Source: Areca catechu (taxonomy: Eukaryota > Streptophyta > Magnoliopsida > Arecales > Arecaceae). From it: 64,000 nt of DNA. Within the stretch, counting starts at the first letter, position 1, and every line of letters starts with the position of its first letter. The stretch is from positions 234,501-298,500 of the forward strand of contig JAHSVC010000029.1 in the NCBI GenBank assembly GCA_021397845.1, given 5' to 3'. The notes under the pieces were generated by a model. The model had not been told where the DNA came from. It made no database searches and saw nothing but the letters and a program-made list of their open reading frames with translations. Shown here one piece after another: positions 35,603 through 45,741 of this stretch. Both the position numbers and the translations under genes were made by a program.

Positions 35603-37779
35603 AACGAAAGTCATCCTGAAATATGCTAGGAGCTTCTTCTCCACATATCCTAACCGGGCATTTTACTATTTGGTCGAGCGGAAAGCCGATTCGTTGGGCG
35701 GAATAAGCAGAGGAAAGAAAGAGAACAAACACTTACTTACTCTTACTGCTGATTTCATTCAAAAGCGAAGGAAGAAAGCTACTCGACCAAAGCAAACAGC
35801 AAGCTGAAAAACGCTAGCTTTAACTTGAAATTGCGAAAAGAAAGAACAACTATGTAAGTAAACCTTAGCTAGTCCGTAGGTCCGTTAAGGAAGTGGAACG
35901 AAGCAAAAACTTTACTTTACTAAACAAGCGAGAAAAGCCCTATATATATTTAAAGTAAAGCGCTAACGCGCCCCTTAGAGATTCACTAAACGGGAAGGCA
36001 GATGCGACCAATTCAATTCGACTGCTTGGAAGGCATGAAAATAAAAAGCACGGCGGCACCGCTAATGGATTTGAAAGAACAGCAAGACTAATAGTAAGAC
36101 TTTATGTATGAGATGGCTTGGCTTAAACCGGACTTTCTTACTAAAGAAACATAGGTCATTGCGAGCAAGGTCTGTTTTGGACAAATCGTCCTATAAAACC
36201 ATATCTGCTGAGGTTTCGAAGAAGAAACGCTTACCAAGGTCTAAGCTGGCGTCTAATGTCTCCGTTTCCGTTTATACTCTTTATCCGATGAATCTATCGT
36301 CTACACTGTCTTTTTTCTCCTGTGATGAATTTTATTGTTTTGAACCAAAAAACATTCTCCCGTAATCACCGCTCTTAGGCCAAATCTGTACGAAGAACCA
36401 CTGCTCCCTAAGAAATGGATTTGAGCTTCTATCTCACTCAACGAGATCATAACAACCAAGGGAAGGGTCAAAGAGAGAAGAGCCTATCAATTGCATAGAA
36501 TAAGCCCTTCTTGATTGAGATTGAAATGAGAAGGACTTTAGGCCTTCTACCGCCTCTTTTTCGGTATGAGAAACTATAAGCTCTTTCCTTTTATTCGAAA
36601 TGAAAAGCCGAACTCACTGGCGAGAGAGCCTACTAGACTAGACTGATCGCCGCTGAAAGTAGGGATGAGGAGTAGCCTTCCTGGTCGAACATAAAAGGAA
36701 AGTTGACTAATCTCGACGGATTGGCAAGCCCGCCGAGATTGTTCCAAACCTTGCTCCATCTCACATTTAGTCTATCCCTCTTTCCCGGAACCTTATAGAT
36801 GGATTGGGTACTCGAAGCTTCATCACTCGCTGTAGAGCAGATATCCGTAGCCGAGCAGATGAGAGAGAAGGAAGGAGAGTCCTTTCCATCTGATCTTTTC
36901 CTTCACTCATGAATCCGGTTGGAAAGGAAGGAGTCAATTTCCCAGGAAGACTCCTCAGGAGCGTATTTGTATCTTTTGGGCCCCTCTAGAGAGAAAGATG
37001 GGTCGGTCTCCAAAAGGAGAATGAAATATATCCATATTTTCAATCCGGAATCCTAATACCTTTTTAAATAGGAATGCTTGTAGAATGAAGCTTTGCGAGA
37101 TTTGGAATATGACCCCCCCAAAAAAAAAGTCTAGACTTAAGAACGGTGATGATAGTTCAGTTGTCGAAGAAAAATGTCCCGATGAACCTTTATTCGCACT
37201 TTATGTCGCTAACCCGTGGCGGACAGAGCTAACAGGTGACGGGAAAGGTACCTCCACATTTCTAACCTCGGGAGAGGAGGACATTGATCGAGCTTTTCCA
37301 TGCCTAGTCCCAGTTTCGGTTAAAGACCCAGAGCGGGCTACGGATCTATACCAAGCCCGTTACGCCATAATTCATTGAGGTTGATCCCGAAGTTTTGGTC
37401 TATCCCGTAGCAGTAGTCTCTATTTATTCACCCCAAGAATGAACTATCCTTTGTTTCACGGGATGGATTTCATTAACACGGATAGACCAGAAATGGTCTT
37501 CGCAAGCATACCGCTTTCTGTTCAAGAATCGGTAGCGGTTTTAAGGGAGACTATCGAGCTCCACGATAAGCGCCTATCATCTCTATGCAAATTCTGACCT
37601 TAGCTTTTCGTCTTTTATTAGTATTAGCGAAAGCTCGCTCGACTTAATAATAGCTGTCTTACTCGACTTGCTTACTAGCAGCCTTTCTGACTAATATCAT
37701 TATTTTACTTGTGAATTTAGAGTTCTAAACTGAGTACACTAGGAGAACAGTAGTTTCCTCTTGTCTCCTTTTTATGAAC
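35603..37779. other. Long spacer without recognised genes
   Basis: Short open frames only, the best being 97 codons at 37085-37378 (plus), of unknown type. 35700-36000 is A-rich with repeated AAAGAAAG words. No RNA gene is seen. Confidence 0.4.
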
Positions 37780-39500
37780 ACGGAATGATCAGCATTGCTT
37801 CTCTGGAAACCCATCTATCTTCGTCATAACCAAACTTCATATCTCGAACCAAGCCCGAGGAGACTGCTTGAGACCATATATCGCCTTTTTTCACCTGCAA
37901 ACTTTCCCTTCCTCCCCCTGAGCTCGAAAACCTGGTGGAGGACTCATATAAACCTATTCGTGGAGGTCTCCATGAAGAAAGGCCTTTTTGACATCGAGCT
38001 GATGCAGTGGCCAAGATCTGTTAGCTGCAACTGACAGAATGACTTGTATGGAATTGAGTTTAGTTTGGCCACAGGAGCAAAGGTCTCGAGATAATCGATG
38101 CCATAGGTTTGTGTGAAACCTTTCGCCACAATACGAGCTCTCTCGATAGAGCCATCAGCTTTGTGTTTCAGGGTATATATCCACCTGCAGCCAACCGTAC
38201 GTTTGCCTCTTGGTAACGTGACCAGTTCCCAAGTGTCGTTCTTCTTTAGAGCCTCCATTTCTTCTATCATAGCTTTCTTCCACTGAGGATGATTGAGGGC
38301 TTCTTCCAGGTATCTTGGTGGAAGAAATCGCTGAAAGGAAAGCTTTAAAGGAAGGAAGCTTGATAGGACACAAAGTGATTAATAGGGTGAGAAGTACAAT
38401 ATCTCTTTTCTTTGCTCAAGGCAATAGGTAAATACAGATCATAAACAACAGAAGGAGGAAGAGAGGAAGTACCTGGATCCAAGGAGGAGTCTTGGTGATG
38501 GATCGTTGATTCGACAAATTGACCTTCTTCCTTTTCCTCACATACGTCTTTAATTCCGTGGTTTGCTGACCAAGCTGCTCACTACTTTGAGACTCCCCCT
38601 CTTTCGAATCCATATAATTTTCCACTTTAGACATGGGAATATTTTAACTGACGACAGTAAGAACACTACTCTCCTCCAGACCTCCATACTCCCCCTGAGG
38701 AGAGTAGGGATCCTCAAGAGTACTACCATTTTCAGAGAAAAGAAATAAGAAAGATTTTCAAAGAAAGTGACATCCATGGACACAAATCTTTTATTTGTTT
38801 TGGGGTGATAAAGCCCGCTAGAATATCCAACAAAGACACATTTGAAAGACTTATAATCAAGTTTGTTTCTGAGAGGACTCAAGTCATGAACAAAGCAAAC
38901 ACAACCAAAAACACGAGGAGAAATAGGAAAGACAGGGGTGAGTCAGGTTTCAACACTTAAATAGGAGATTTACCACTTAGAACGGGCATACGATTAATCA
39001 AATAACATGCAGTTAAGACAGCTTCTTTCTTACCAGTATTAGGTACCTTCATCTCGGTGAGAAGAGCACGGGTAACCTCCAAAAGATGCCGATTTTTTCG
39101 CTCAGCTACTCCATTCTTTTTTGGGGGTATATGGACAGGTAGTTTTAGAGTCAATCCTTTGTTCCTGCAGATAAGCTTGAAAGTTCTTGGAGAACTATTA
39201 TTCTCCCCCATTGTCAGATCTCAAAATCTTTACATTTATACCACACTGAATTTTGATCATCTTATGAAATAACCGGAAAATCAAAGGAACTTCATTCTTA
39301 GATTTCATAAGATAGATCCAAGTCACTCTAGAATAGTAATCAATGAAGGAGACAAAATACTTATAAGGAAAGGAATCGGAATTGACCGATAGCCAATGCT
39401 AACAATAGAAGAGAAATTTACAAAAAGGTTAATATGGGAAGACTTTCCCGTATTCCAGATGCGAGAGTTGCGACAGAACAGAACAAATGAGCGATTGCAA
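37780..39500 (-). mobile_element. Ty1/copia integrase and reverse transcriptase fragment
   Basis: In reading order on the minus strand the segment shows the copia integrase core (YFVSFIDYYSRVTWIYLM near 39340, then KILRSDNGGE near 39205), the HIPPKKNGVAERKNRHLLE block (39060-39130), the downstream KCVFVGYSSGLYHP block (near 38820), and then the reverse transcriptase start (EEMEALKKNDTWELV, WIYTLKHKADGSIERARIV, GIDYLETFAPVAKL; 37944-38270) and the LHGDLH / GLKQ blocks near 37850-37990. Frameshifts occur near 39210, 38885, 38270 and 37980. The catalytic YVDD and RNase H are missing at the 3' side. It is the best-preserved retroelement here, but dead. Confidence 0.88.
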
Positions 39501-40098
39501 CAGATACGGATTCCCAAGCAGGAAGATAGGAAGTATTGAAAGACAGATCGATCAGATATCTCTTTTAACGAATTGCCTGATTGCGACAGCTTATCGAGAC
39601 TTGTTACTAGACCAAGCAAATTCCCTAGAAGAGAGCTTAAAGAGGGCTTAAGTTTAAGGAAAAGCGGCCATAGAGCCGATCTCTCCCATCAGTCAGACAG
39701 ATGCGATCGTTAGAGATTCAAGATTCCCGGTTGGACCGATTCAAGCGATTGAAAGAGGAAAGACCGATTGATAGAGGTTGGACGGATGACCGTCTTACCA
39801 GATGAGCTGCTTTGCTAGACTTGTCTAAAGTAGAATTCACTCCCTACCCTAACTAGCCTAAAAAGAGAGCCCTTTTTCGATAGTGATTTCAGGTATAGTA
39901 CTAATATATATAGTACGATATTTGAGCTAGCAGGACGACAGAAGAAAGAAGACCTCTGGCCTGGAAGGGATTGCGAAAATCTTTTCTTAGGATGGAATTC
40001 CACTTCCATTCCATATAAGTATAAGTAGTCCTTATGCCAAGAAACTAGATTTTGAAGGCAAAAAAAATAGAGGCGAAAGATACCAGAGCAATGTTGTA
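39501..40098. other. Spacer
   Basis: No gene recognised. It separates the copia fragment from the plastid-derived tract; the plastid homology seems to begin very near the psbB stop codon. Confidence 0.4.
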
Positions 40099-41277
40099 TC
40101 AGACTACTTGTCTCCTTGTAGTTGGATCCCCAAGTTTTTGAAATGCTCCAAATTCCACTTGAGCATCCAAATCTGGATCAATACCAGCAAAAACATCTCT
40201 GAACAAGGTTCTAGCACCATGCCAAATGTGTCCAAAAAAGAAGAGCAAAGCAAACGTAGCATGCCCAAAAGTGAACCAACCCCTTGGACTGCTACGAAAA
40301 ACACCATCGGATTTCAAAGTAGCCCGATCTAATTCAAAAATTTCACCTAATTGGGCACGTCTAGCGTATTTTTTTACAGTAGCAGGATCACCATAACTAA
40401 CTCCATTGAGTTCGCCACCATAGAACTCGACAGTTACACCTACTTGTTCAACACTATACTTTGATTCTGCCCTTCTAAAAGGAACATCGGCTCTCACAAT
40501 TCCGTCTCCATCTACTAAAACTACCGGAAATGTTTCAAAAAAAGTAGGCATACGACGTACAAAAAGCTCGCGCCCTTCTTTATCTCTAAAGACGGGGTGT
40601 CCTAACCATCCAACAGCTATTCCATCCCCGTTGTCCATTGAGCCTGCTCTGAATAATCCCCCTTTTGCCGGATTATTACCAATGTCATCATAAAAAGCGA
40701 ATTTTTCGGGAATTTTAGACCAAGCTTCCGATAAACTCAGATTTTCGGCTAGTCCGGCGCTAACTCTTCGATATATTTCTTGCTGAAAGTATCCCTGATC
40801 CCACTGATAACGAGTGGGACCAAATAATTCGATTGGGGTAGTTGCTGAACCATACCACATAGTTCCAGCAACAACGAAAGCTGCAAAAAAAACAGCAGCG
40901 ATACTACTAGAAAGTACAGTTTCCATATTTCCCATACGTAATCCTTTGTATAGACGTTGAGGCGGACGGACACTAAGATGGAATAGACCTGCTAATATGC
41001 CCAATGTACCCGCTGCAATATGATGAGAGGCTATTCCTCCCGGAACAAAAGGATCAAAACCTTCCGCGCCCCACGCTGGATTTACAGATTGTACTTTTCC
41101 AGTTAGTCCATAAGGATCGGACACCCATATTCCAGGACCATACAAACCTGTTACATGAAATGCGCCAAAGCCAAAGCAAGCCACCCCTGAGAGAAATAAA
41201 TGAATTCCAAAGATCTTGGGCAAATCCAAAGAAGGTTTTCCCGTACGCTCATCACAGAATAAATCTAAGATTATCAA
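40099..41277 (-). pseudogene. psbB: Plastid-derived psbB (CP47), lacking its N-terminal part
   Basis: In plastids CP47 is a chlorophyll-binding core antenna of photosystem II with 508 residues. Here an open frame of 392 codons covers roughly residues 120-508: from FCDERTGKPSLDLPKIFGIH through GGIASHHIAAGTLGILAGLF, the large lumenal loop and the C-terminal FGAFQKLGDPTTRRQ. The first six residues of the open frame differ from CP47, so about 120 residues, including the first membrane helices, are missing. Compared with the sequence I remember, several residues differ in the loop (for instance Q-S-V-N-P and F-A-F-Y-D-D), so it has diverged since transfer. The frame has stayed open, but a mitochondrial role is not expected. 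It has no promoter or start context of its own. Confidence 0.95.
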
Positions 41278-41305
41278 TCATGGAAAAATTCTGTGATTGA
41301 TAATC
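41269..41305. repeat. Perfect 12-bp inverted repeat at the plastid junction
   Basis: GATTATCAATCA (41269-41280) and its exact complement TGATTGATAATC (41294-41305) flank a 13-nt loop. The repeat lies exactly where psbB homology stops and the sequence leading to rps4 begins. Confidence 0.9.
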
Positions 41306-41595
41306 TCTCCTTTTCTCAAAATGTTGGATCACCGATTTATTATGTCGTGGTAACTTGTAACTATGAATAAAAAATGGATTGGAGCAATTAGATCTCTACA
41401 GAACAAATCATAAAACGGAGCCTCAACTTCCTATATATAAATATAAAAAAAATCCGGATATTAATAGAATTCATTTCATTCTACTTTGTAATACTTCAGT
41501 AAATTTAGCTTTGCTTTGTTTATCCTTTAGTTCAGTCTTAATTTAAGATTTATTCTGTAAAATGAAATTTCAATAAAATAAAAAAAGGAGTCTTT
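41306..41595 (+). other. Plastid-type AT-rich leader upstream of rps4
   Basis: The low GC content and style differ from the mitochondrial surroundings and fit the plastid trnT-rps4 spacer, which lies upstream of rps4 in plastomes. A purine-rich AAAAAAGGAG just before the ATG at 41596 looks like the plastid ribosome-binding region. The assignment is by context. Confidence 0.6.
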
Positions 41596-42095
41596 ATGTC
41601 TCGTTATCGAGGACCTCGTTTCAAAAAAATACGCCGTCTGGGGACTTTACCAGGACTAACTAGTAAAAGACCTAAATCCGGAAGTGATCTTAAAACCCAA
41701 TTGCGTTCTGGGAAAAGATCGCAATATCGTATTCGTCTAGAAGAAAAACAGAAATTGCGTTTTCATTATGGTCTGACGGAGCGACAATTAGTTAGATATG
41801 TACATATCGCTGGAAAAGCCAAAGGGTCAACAGGTCAGGTTTTACTACAACTACTTGAGATGCGTTTGGATAACATCCTTTTTCGATTGGGTATGGCTTC
41901 GACCATTCCTGGAGCCAGGCTCTTAGTTAAAATATATAACAATATATATATATATTTTAGTTATATAGTTATATAAGTTAGTTATATAGTTATATACTTA
42001 ATGGTCGTCTAGTAGACAAGTTATCGCTGCAAACCCCGATATATTATTACAACGAGGGATGAACAACAAAGATCCAGAGTTCTGATTCTTTATTG
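41596..42095 (+). pseudogene. rps4 (plastid): Plastid-derived rps4, disrupted
   Basis: The product in plastids is ribosomal protein uS4 of about 201 residues. From the ATG at 41596 the reading is intact for about 112 codons (MSRYRGPRFKKIRRLG, then KSQYRIRLEEKQKLRFHYGL and LLQLLEMRLDNILFRLGMAS). At about 41930 an expanded AT-rich tract replaces a short coding stretch, and the frame closes at 41976. Homology resumes at about 42000 (NGRLVD) but soon shifts frame and stops near 42050-42095, so the RNA-binding S4 domain and C-terminus are lost. It is not the mitochondrial rps4, whose protein is different. It was joined to psbB, from which it is far removed in plastomes. Confidence 0.93.
41930..41999. 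repeat. AT expansion with 20-bp tandem repeat inside plastid rps4
   Basis: A TA-rich tract leads into two copies of TTAGTTATATAGTTATATA (41957-41977 and 41978-41997), which differ only at the last bases. Native rps4 has about 18 nt here, so this is a local expansion after transfer. Confidence 0.85.
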
Positions 42096-43357
42096 TATTT
42101 TATCCAAAAAGAGCCCAAAGTTCAAGAGAGCCTAAGATAGTAATAATATTGGGGGGCCAGCCTTTCTTTTGATGATCCCACTTAACCTTCAGGAGCAGGC
42201 GATGAACCAGACTGGTACTGGTTCAAAGTCTTGGTCTCATGTCAGGTAGGTCCTTCTTCAATCGGAGCAATCAGAGAAGGAGTAGCTTGGACTTGACCGA
42301 CCATAGGTAGAGGGCAGCGAAAACGGAAGTTCAATTCAACAGGAAAAGAGAGGGATTGAAGGACCTCCTCAAGCGAACTTATGTGTCCTCGCTAGCAGCC
42401 CGAACTTTTCTTTATTCACAGGGCTCAATCGACTGATAAAAGAGGTCTTTCATTAACTTTTGATTAAGCTCAGTATTTCCTCCTAGATAATGCATCTGCG
42501 CGTCAAAGAAGAGTAGCCCGCCCAGTAAAAAAGGGCACTTGCATTTAGTCTTCAAAAAAATAGACTATCTAGATTCACTTTCCGCTGATCTTTATGTAGA
42601 GGAAAGGCTTACTTATCGAGCTTCCTACCACTGCTTTGATCACTGACGGGACGGAATCTGCGATTCGACTTGATCCACTAAGCCCGGGGGATTTTATGGC
42701 TCACCAAGGTTTTCCTTCGTAACCAGACGGAGATTTCGTTCTTTCCATTCAATATGTCCTCTCCTCCGGTAATACGTCCTCCAGCCCTTCCTGCTCATCT
42801 GGAAACTCTCACAAAGTATCATCCCGCTTGGATAGCGAAGTAAGCAATCAAAGGGATGCAAGCAAGGAAGCTAGCCTATTAGCTATTATAGCCAAGGAAA
42901 GCTGTCCAATCGGTCTAACCAATCCTCTAGTTGAAGAGTAATAGGACGGTAAACAGGAGCAAGAAAGGGGCTGCCATTAGTTAGCTGCAAGGGATGAGCG
43001 TTAGAAGCAGGTTTTATAGATAGATGATTTTTAGATCTTATAAGTCTTCTTGTGTAATAGTCACTCTCTGGAAAGCTCCTGCCTTAGAGCTCTCGTACTT
43101 AGTGACGAGTTCGAGCCTTAGAAGCATGCGAAGGAATAGGTCTGGAATAAGTCTTGTATGAGAAGAAGGAAAGTTTTTCCACTGTGGTAAAAGTGGCGAA
43201 TTTAGCTCAGTCAAGTTCTCGTATGGGTAGCCCCCAGTTGTTATCATCGCGTAAGGGGTCGTGGAAGGAAGAGTTGGGTTCGAATCCCCCACCCTTTTTT
43301 TTTCAGCCCCTAACGGGGCCCCTCTCTGATAAGGAAGGAAAGTTCATTCAAACTTTA
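42096..43357. other. Spacer and 5' flank of the chimeric cox1 ORF
   Basis: No gene recognised in 42096-43150. From about 43190 to 43357 the sequence includes a tRNA-like T arm (TTGGGTTCGAATCCCCC, near 43274-43290) followed by a T run and a GC-rich short palindrome, GGGGCCCC (near 43315-43322), and then the cox1 start. The reading frame of the chimeric ORF is open through this part back to an ATG at 43154, but the cox1 start at 43358 is the likely one. Confidence 0.5.
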
Positions 43358-44410
43358 ATGACAAATCCGGTCCGATGGCTGTTCTCCACTAACCACAAGG
43401 ATATCGGTACTCTATATTTCATCTTCAGTGCCATTGCTGGAGTGATGGGCACATGCTTCTCAGTACTGATTCGTATTGAATTAGCCCGACCCGGCGATCA
43501 AATTCTTGGTGGGAATCATCAACTTTATAATGTTTTAATAACGGCTCACGCTTCTTTAATGATCTTTTTTATGGTTATGCCGGCGATGATAGGTGGATCT
43601 GGTAATTGGTCTGTTCCGATTCTGATAGGTGCACCTGACATGGCATTTCCACGATCAAATAATATATCATTCTGGTTGTTGCCACCAAGTCTCTTGCTCC
43701 TATTAAGCCCAGCCTTAGTAGAAGTGGGTACCGGCACTGGGTGGACGGTCTATCCGCCCTTAAGTGGTATTACCAGCCATTCTGGAGGAGCAGTTGATTC
43801 AGCAATTTCTAGTCCTCATCTATCAGGTGTTTCATCCATTTTAGGTTCTATTAATTTTATAACAACTATCTCCAACATGCGTGGACCTGGAATGACTATA
43901 AGGATTTATGCTGCTGTCAAGGGATTCTGGGGGCGAATGCCACGTTTCCTAAAGACTTTGCTCATTTATCTGCTCCTTTGTTTTCTCAATGAGGTTTTAC
44001 TCTCCCGCTGGGGCATCCAAATTCCTTTTCCTTCATTTTTCATCCACTGTCTATGTGACGGTTCGGACAATGAGGATGAAAATGGGGATTGGCTTGCCCA
44101 ACTCTCAAAGGTCGAACATGCGCCCCATACTCTTCGAGAGAGAGTAAAGAGAGAGCTACGTGTTCTCTTGAATATAGGCTATGAGAGGGAACGAAAGGAC
44201 TCTTTTATTTCGAATATTTTAGAGACTCTAGCTATCGATACTTCCTCGGAGGACTTTTTGGAGTTTTTATTAAAAAGAATAGAAGAACTCCAAAAGGAAC
44301 ACTTCCACGGGGGTCAGCATAAAAGGTTCGCCTTTTCGACTAAAGCACAAAAAGAAAGACTTTATTCAGTGCTTTGGGAGTTTTCAGAAAGAGAAAACAA
44401 CGATGAGTAA
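43358..44410 (+). CDS. Chimeric ORF: cox1 N-terminus + short atp1-like piece + unknown tail (350 aa)
   Basis: Residues 1-180 are the N-terminal third of cytochrome c oxidase subunit I (MTNPVRWLFSTNHKDIGTLY, GNHQLYNVLITAH, PPLSGITSHSGGA), including four membrane helices and the heme a ligand His64. At residue 181 cox1 homology stops. Residues 183-195 (IYAAVKGFWGRMP; 43904-43942) match the IYAAVNGFCDRMP region near the C-terminus of mitochondrial ATP synthase alpha (atp1). Residues 196-350 are unrecognised: a further hydrophobic helix (about 200-215), then an acidic and basic helical tail. Copper and other heme ligands of cox1 are absent, so it cannot be an oxidase. The ATG at 43358 is chosen because it is the native cox1 start; the same frame runs back to 43154. 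It ends 75 nt before ccmB on the same strand, so co-transcription is likely. Such fusions are the hallmark of cytoplasmic-male-sterility ORFs; function is unproven. Several codons (for example S66, S81, S85, S100, S172) look like C-to-U editing sites. Confidence 0.9.
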   Translation: MTNPVRWLFSTNHKDIGTLYFIFSAIAGVMGTCFSVLIRIELARPGDQILGGNHQLYNVLITAHASLMIFFMVMPAMIGGSGNWSVPILIGAPDMAFPRSNNISFWLLPPSLLLLLSPALVEVGTGTGWTVYPPLSGITSHSGGAVDSAISSPHLSGVSSILGSINFITTISNMRGPGMTIRIYAAVKGFWGRMPRFLKTLLIYLLLCFLNEVLLSRWGIQIPFPSFFIHCLCDGSDNEDENGDWLAQLSKVEHAPHTLRERVKRELRVLLNIGYERERKDSFISNILETLAIDTSSEDFLEFLLKRIEELQKEHFHGGQHKRFAFSTKAQKERLYSVLWEFSERENNDE

Positions 44411-44485
44411 TACAGAGGTGGGTGACGCTAAGTTCAGAACCAGCCGTCGAAGTGAATGAATTCGAAAGAACGAAGAAGTAAGGAA

Positions 44486-45106
44486 ATGAGACCACTCTTT
44501 CTTGAACAATTTTATAAGCAGATCTTCCCATCCACACCAATCACGAGTTTTTTTTCATTTCTTTTTTATATCGTCGTAACGCCCTTAATGATAGGTTTTG
44601 AAAAAGACTTTTCATGTCATTCCCATTTAGGTCCGATTCGGATCCCTCTGTTGTTTTCCTTTCCTCCCGAACCTTTTCCTCGAAATGAGAAAGAATCTGG
44701 AAAACTCGAATTGTATTATTTAAGTGCTTATTGCTTGCCAAAGATCCTACTTCTACAATTGGTAGGTCACCGGGTTATTCAAATAAGTCGTGTTTTCCGT
44801 AGTTTTCCCATGTTAAAACTTCCGTACCAATTCGATCGATCCGGAATGGATCGGTTAAACATTCTATTAGGGAGCCCGGCCTTGACTCTTCTGTGTGGTA
44901 TTCATTCTCGTTTGGCTCTTGGAATCACATCCAGCAGTACTTGGAACAGCTCGCAAAATCCAAGCACTTCACCTACTTCATTGCCCCCAACCGTTTCCCG
45001 TACCTCTATTGAAACAGAATGGTTTCATGTTCTTTCATCGATTGGTTATTTCTCTCCGTTCGTATCTCTTTATCCAATTTCAGTCTCGATTAGTTCACAA
45101 GATTGA
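44486..45106 (+). CDS. ccmB: Cytochrome c maturation protein B (ABC-transporter membrane subunit)
   Basis: The 206-residue product is the plant mitochondrial CcmB, an inner-membrane subunit of the ABC-type transporter-like complex needed for attachment of heme to cytochrome c. The start MRPLFLEQFYKQIF, the ITSFFSFLFYIVVTPLMIGFEKDF region, LELYYLSAYCLPKILLLQLVG, and the end ETEWFHV...SISSQD all match the family, and the length is the usual one. An ATG ten codons upstream in the same frame (44456) is less likely. Six membrane helices are expected. Many codons encode S, P or R where edited CcmB has L, F, W or C (for example S43, S46, P50, P60, P65, R96, R102, R105, R123, S184, P191), so heavy C-to-U editing is predicted. 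It lies between the chimeric ORF and rps7 on the same strand. Confidence 0.95.
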   Translation: MRPLFLEQFYKQIFPSTPITSFFSFLFYIVVTPLMIGFEKDFSCHSHLGPIRIPLLFSFPPEPFPRNEKESGKLELYYLSAYCLPKILLLQLVGHRVIQISRVFRSFPMLKLPYQFDRSGMDRLNILLGSPALTLLCGIHSRLALGITSSSTWNSSQNPSTSPTSLPPTVSRTSIETEWFHVLSSIGYFSPFVSLYPISVSISSQD

Positions 45107-45741
45107 ATGGCGGCACAACCTAACGATAGATCCAATACACCAATGATCTGTGCCTAGAATGCGTTGCTAGATCTCTGCTCTAGAAAGCTATACAGGCAAC
45201 AACAAACGCGGTTTGACCGGGGTCTTCCCTTTCATTACTTCTTTCACGACGAGGGAACCGCGTCCGCATCAGTCAAGGACGAACGAGTGGGTCCGCCCGG
45301 GCCCGGTCCTTAAGGCAAGGATAAGAGGCGCGAATCAATGTATTGGATGAAATACGGTTCGAAAATAAAAACATAAATAAAATGGTGTTAGTGATCAGTC
45401 GGATGCGGGTAGGAGCAATCTCAACAGACGGAATAGTATAGTATACAAATAAGGAACATCATGTATAGTTCTAGCCTCCATCTCGTGCGTGCAATCATAA
45501 AAAAACACACTTTCCACGGAAGTGGTAAAAAATAACGTTTTTGAAAAAAAAAAGACCGGTCGGATCTGAGGCCAGTTGAAAAGCAGAAGCAAGTCCCATT
45601 TCATTTTTCATTTCATTTTGTTAGTTATGTTTGGAAAGAGGGGAGTTGGCTGATAAAGATGGACAGTAACGATTGCGTAATATCCATTTTTCGGCCTCGT
45701 CATCGAAAGCGGCTTCCAATTGCTCGGAAATTATCAGCTAT

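Noticed and set aside
41596..41976. Mitochondrial rps4
   Set aside because: The sequence MSRYRGPRFKKIRRLG is the plastid protein; the mitochondrial S4 starts and continues differently.
43270..43295. Possible tRNA 3' half
   Set aside because: A T-arm-like sequence is present, but no matching acceptor, D arm or anticodon arm could be built upstream, so it is not called as a tRNA gene.
43154..43357. Upstream extension of the chimeric cox1 ORF to an ATG at 43154
   Set aside because: The native cox1 start at 43358 is in frame and the upstream codons do not resemble protein; the extension is more likely 5' flank.
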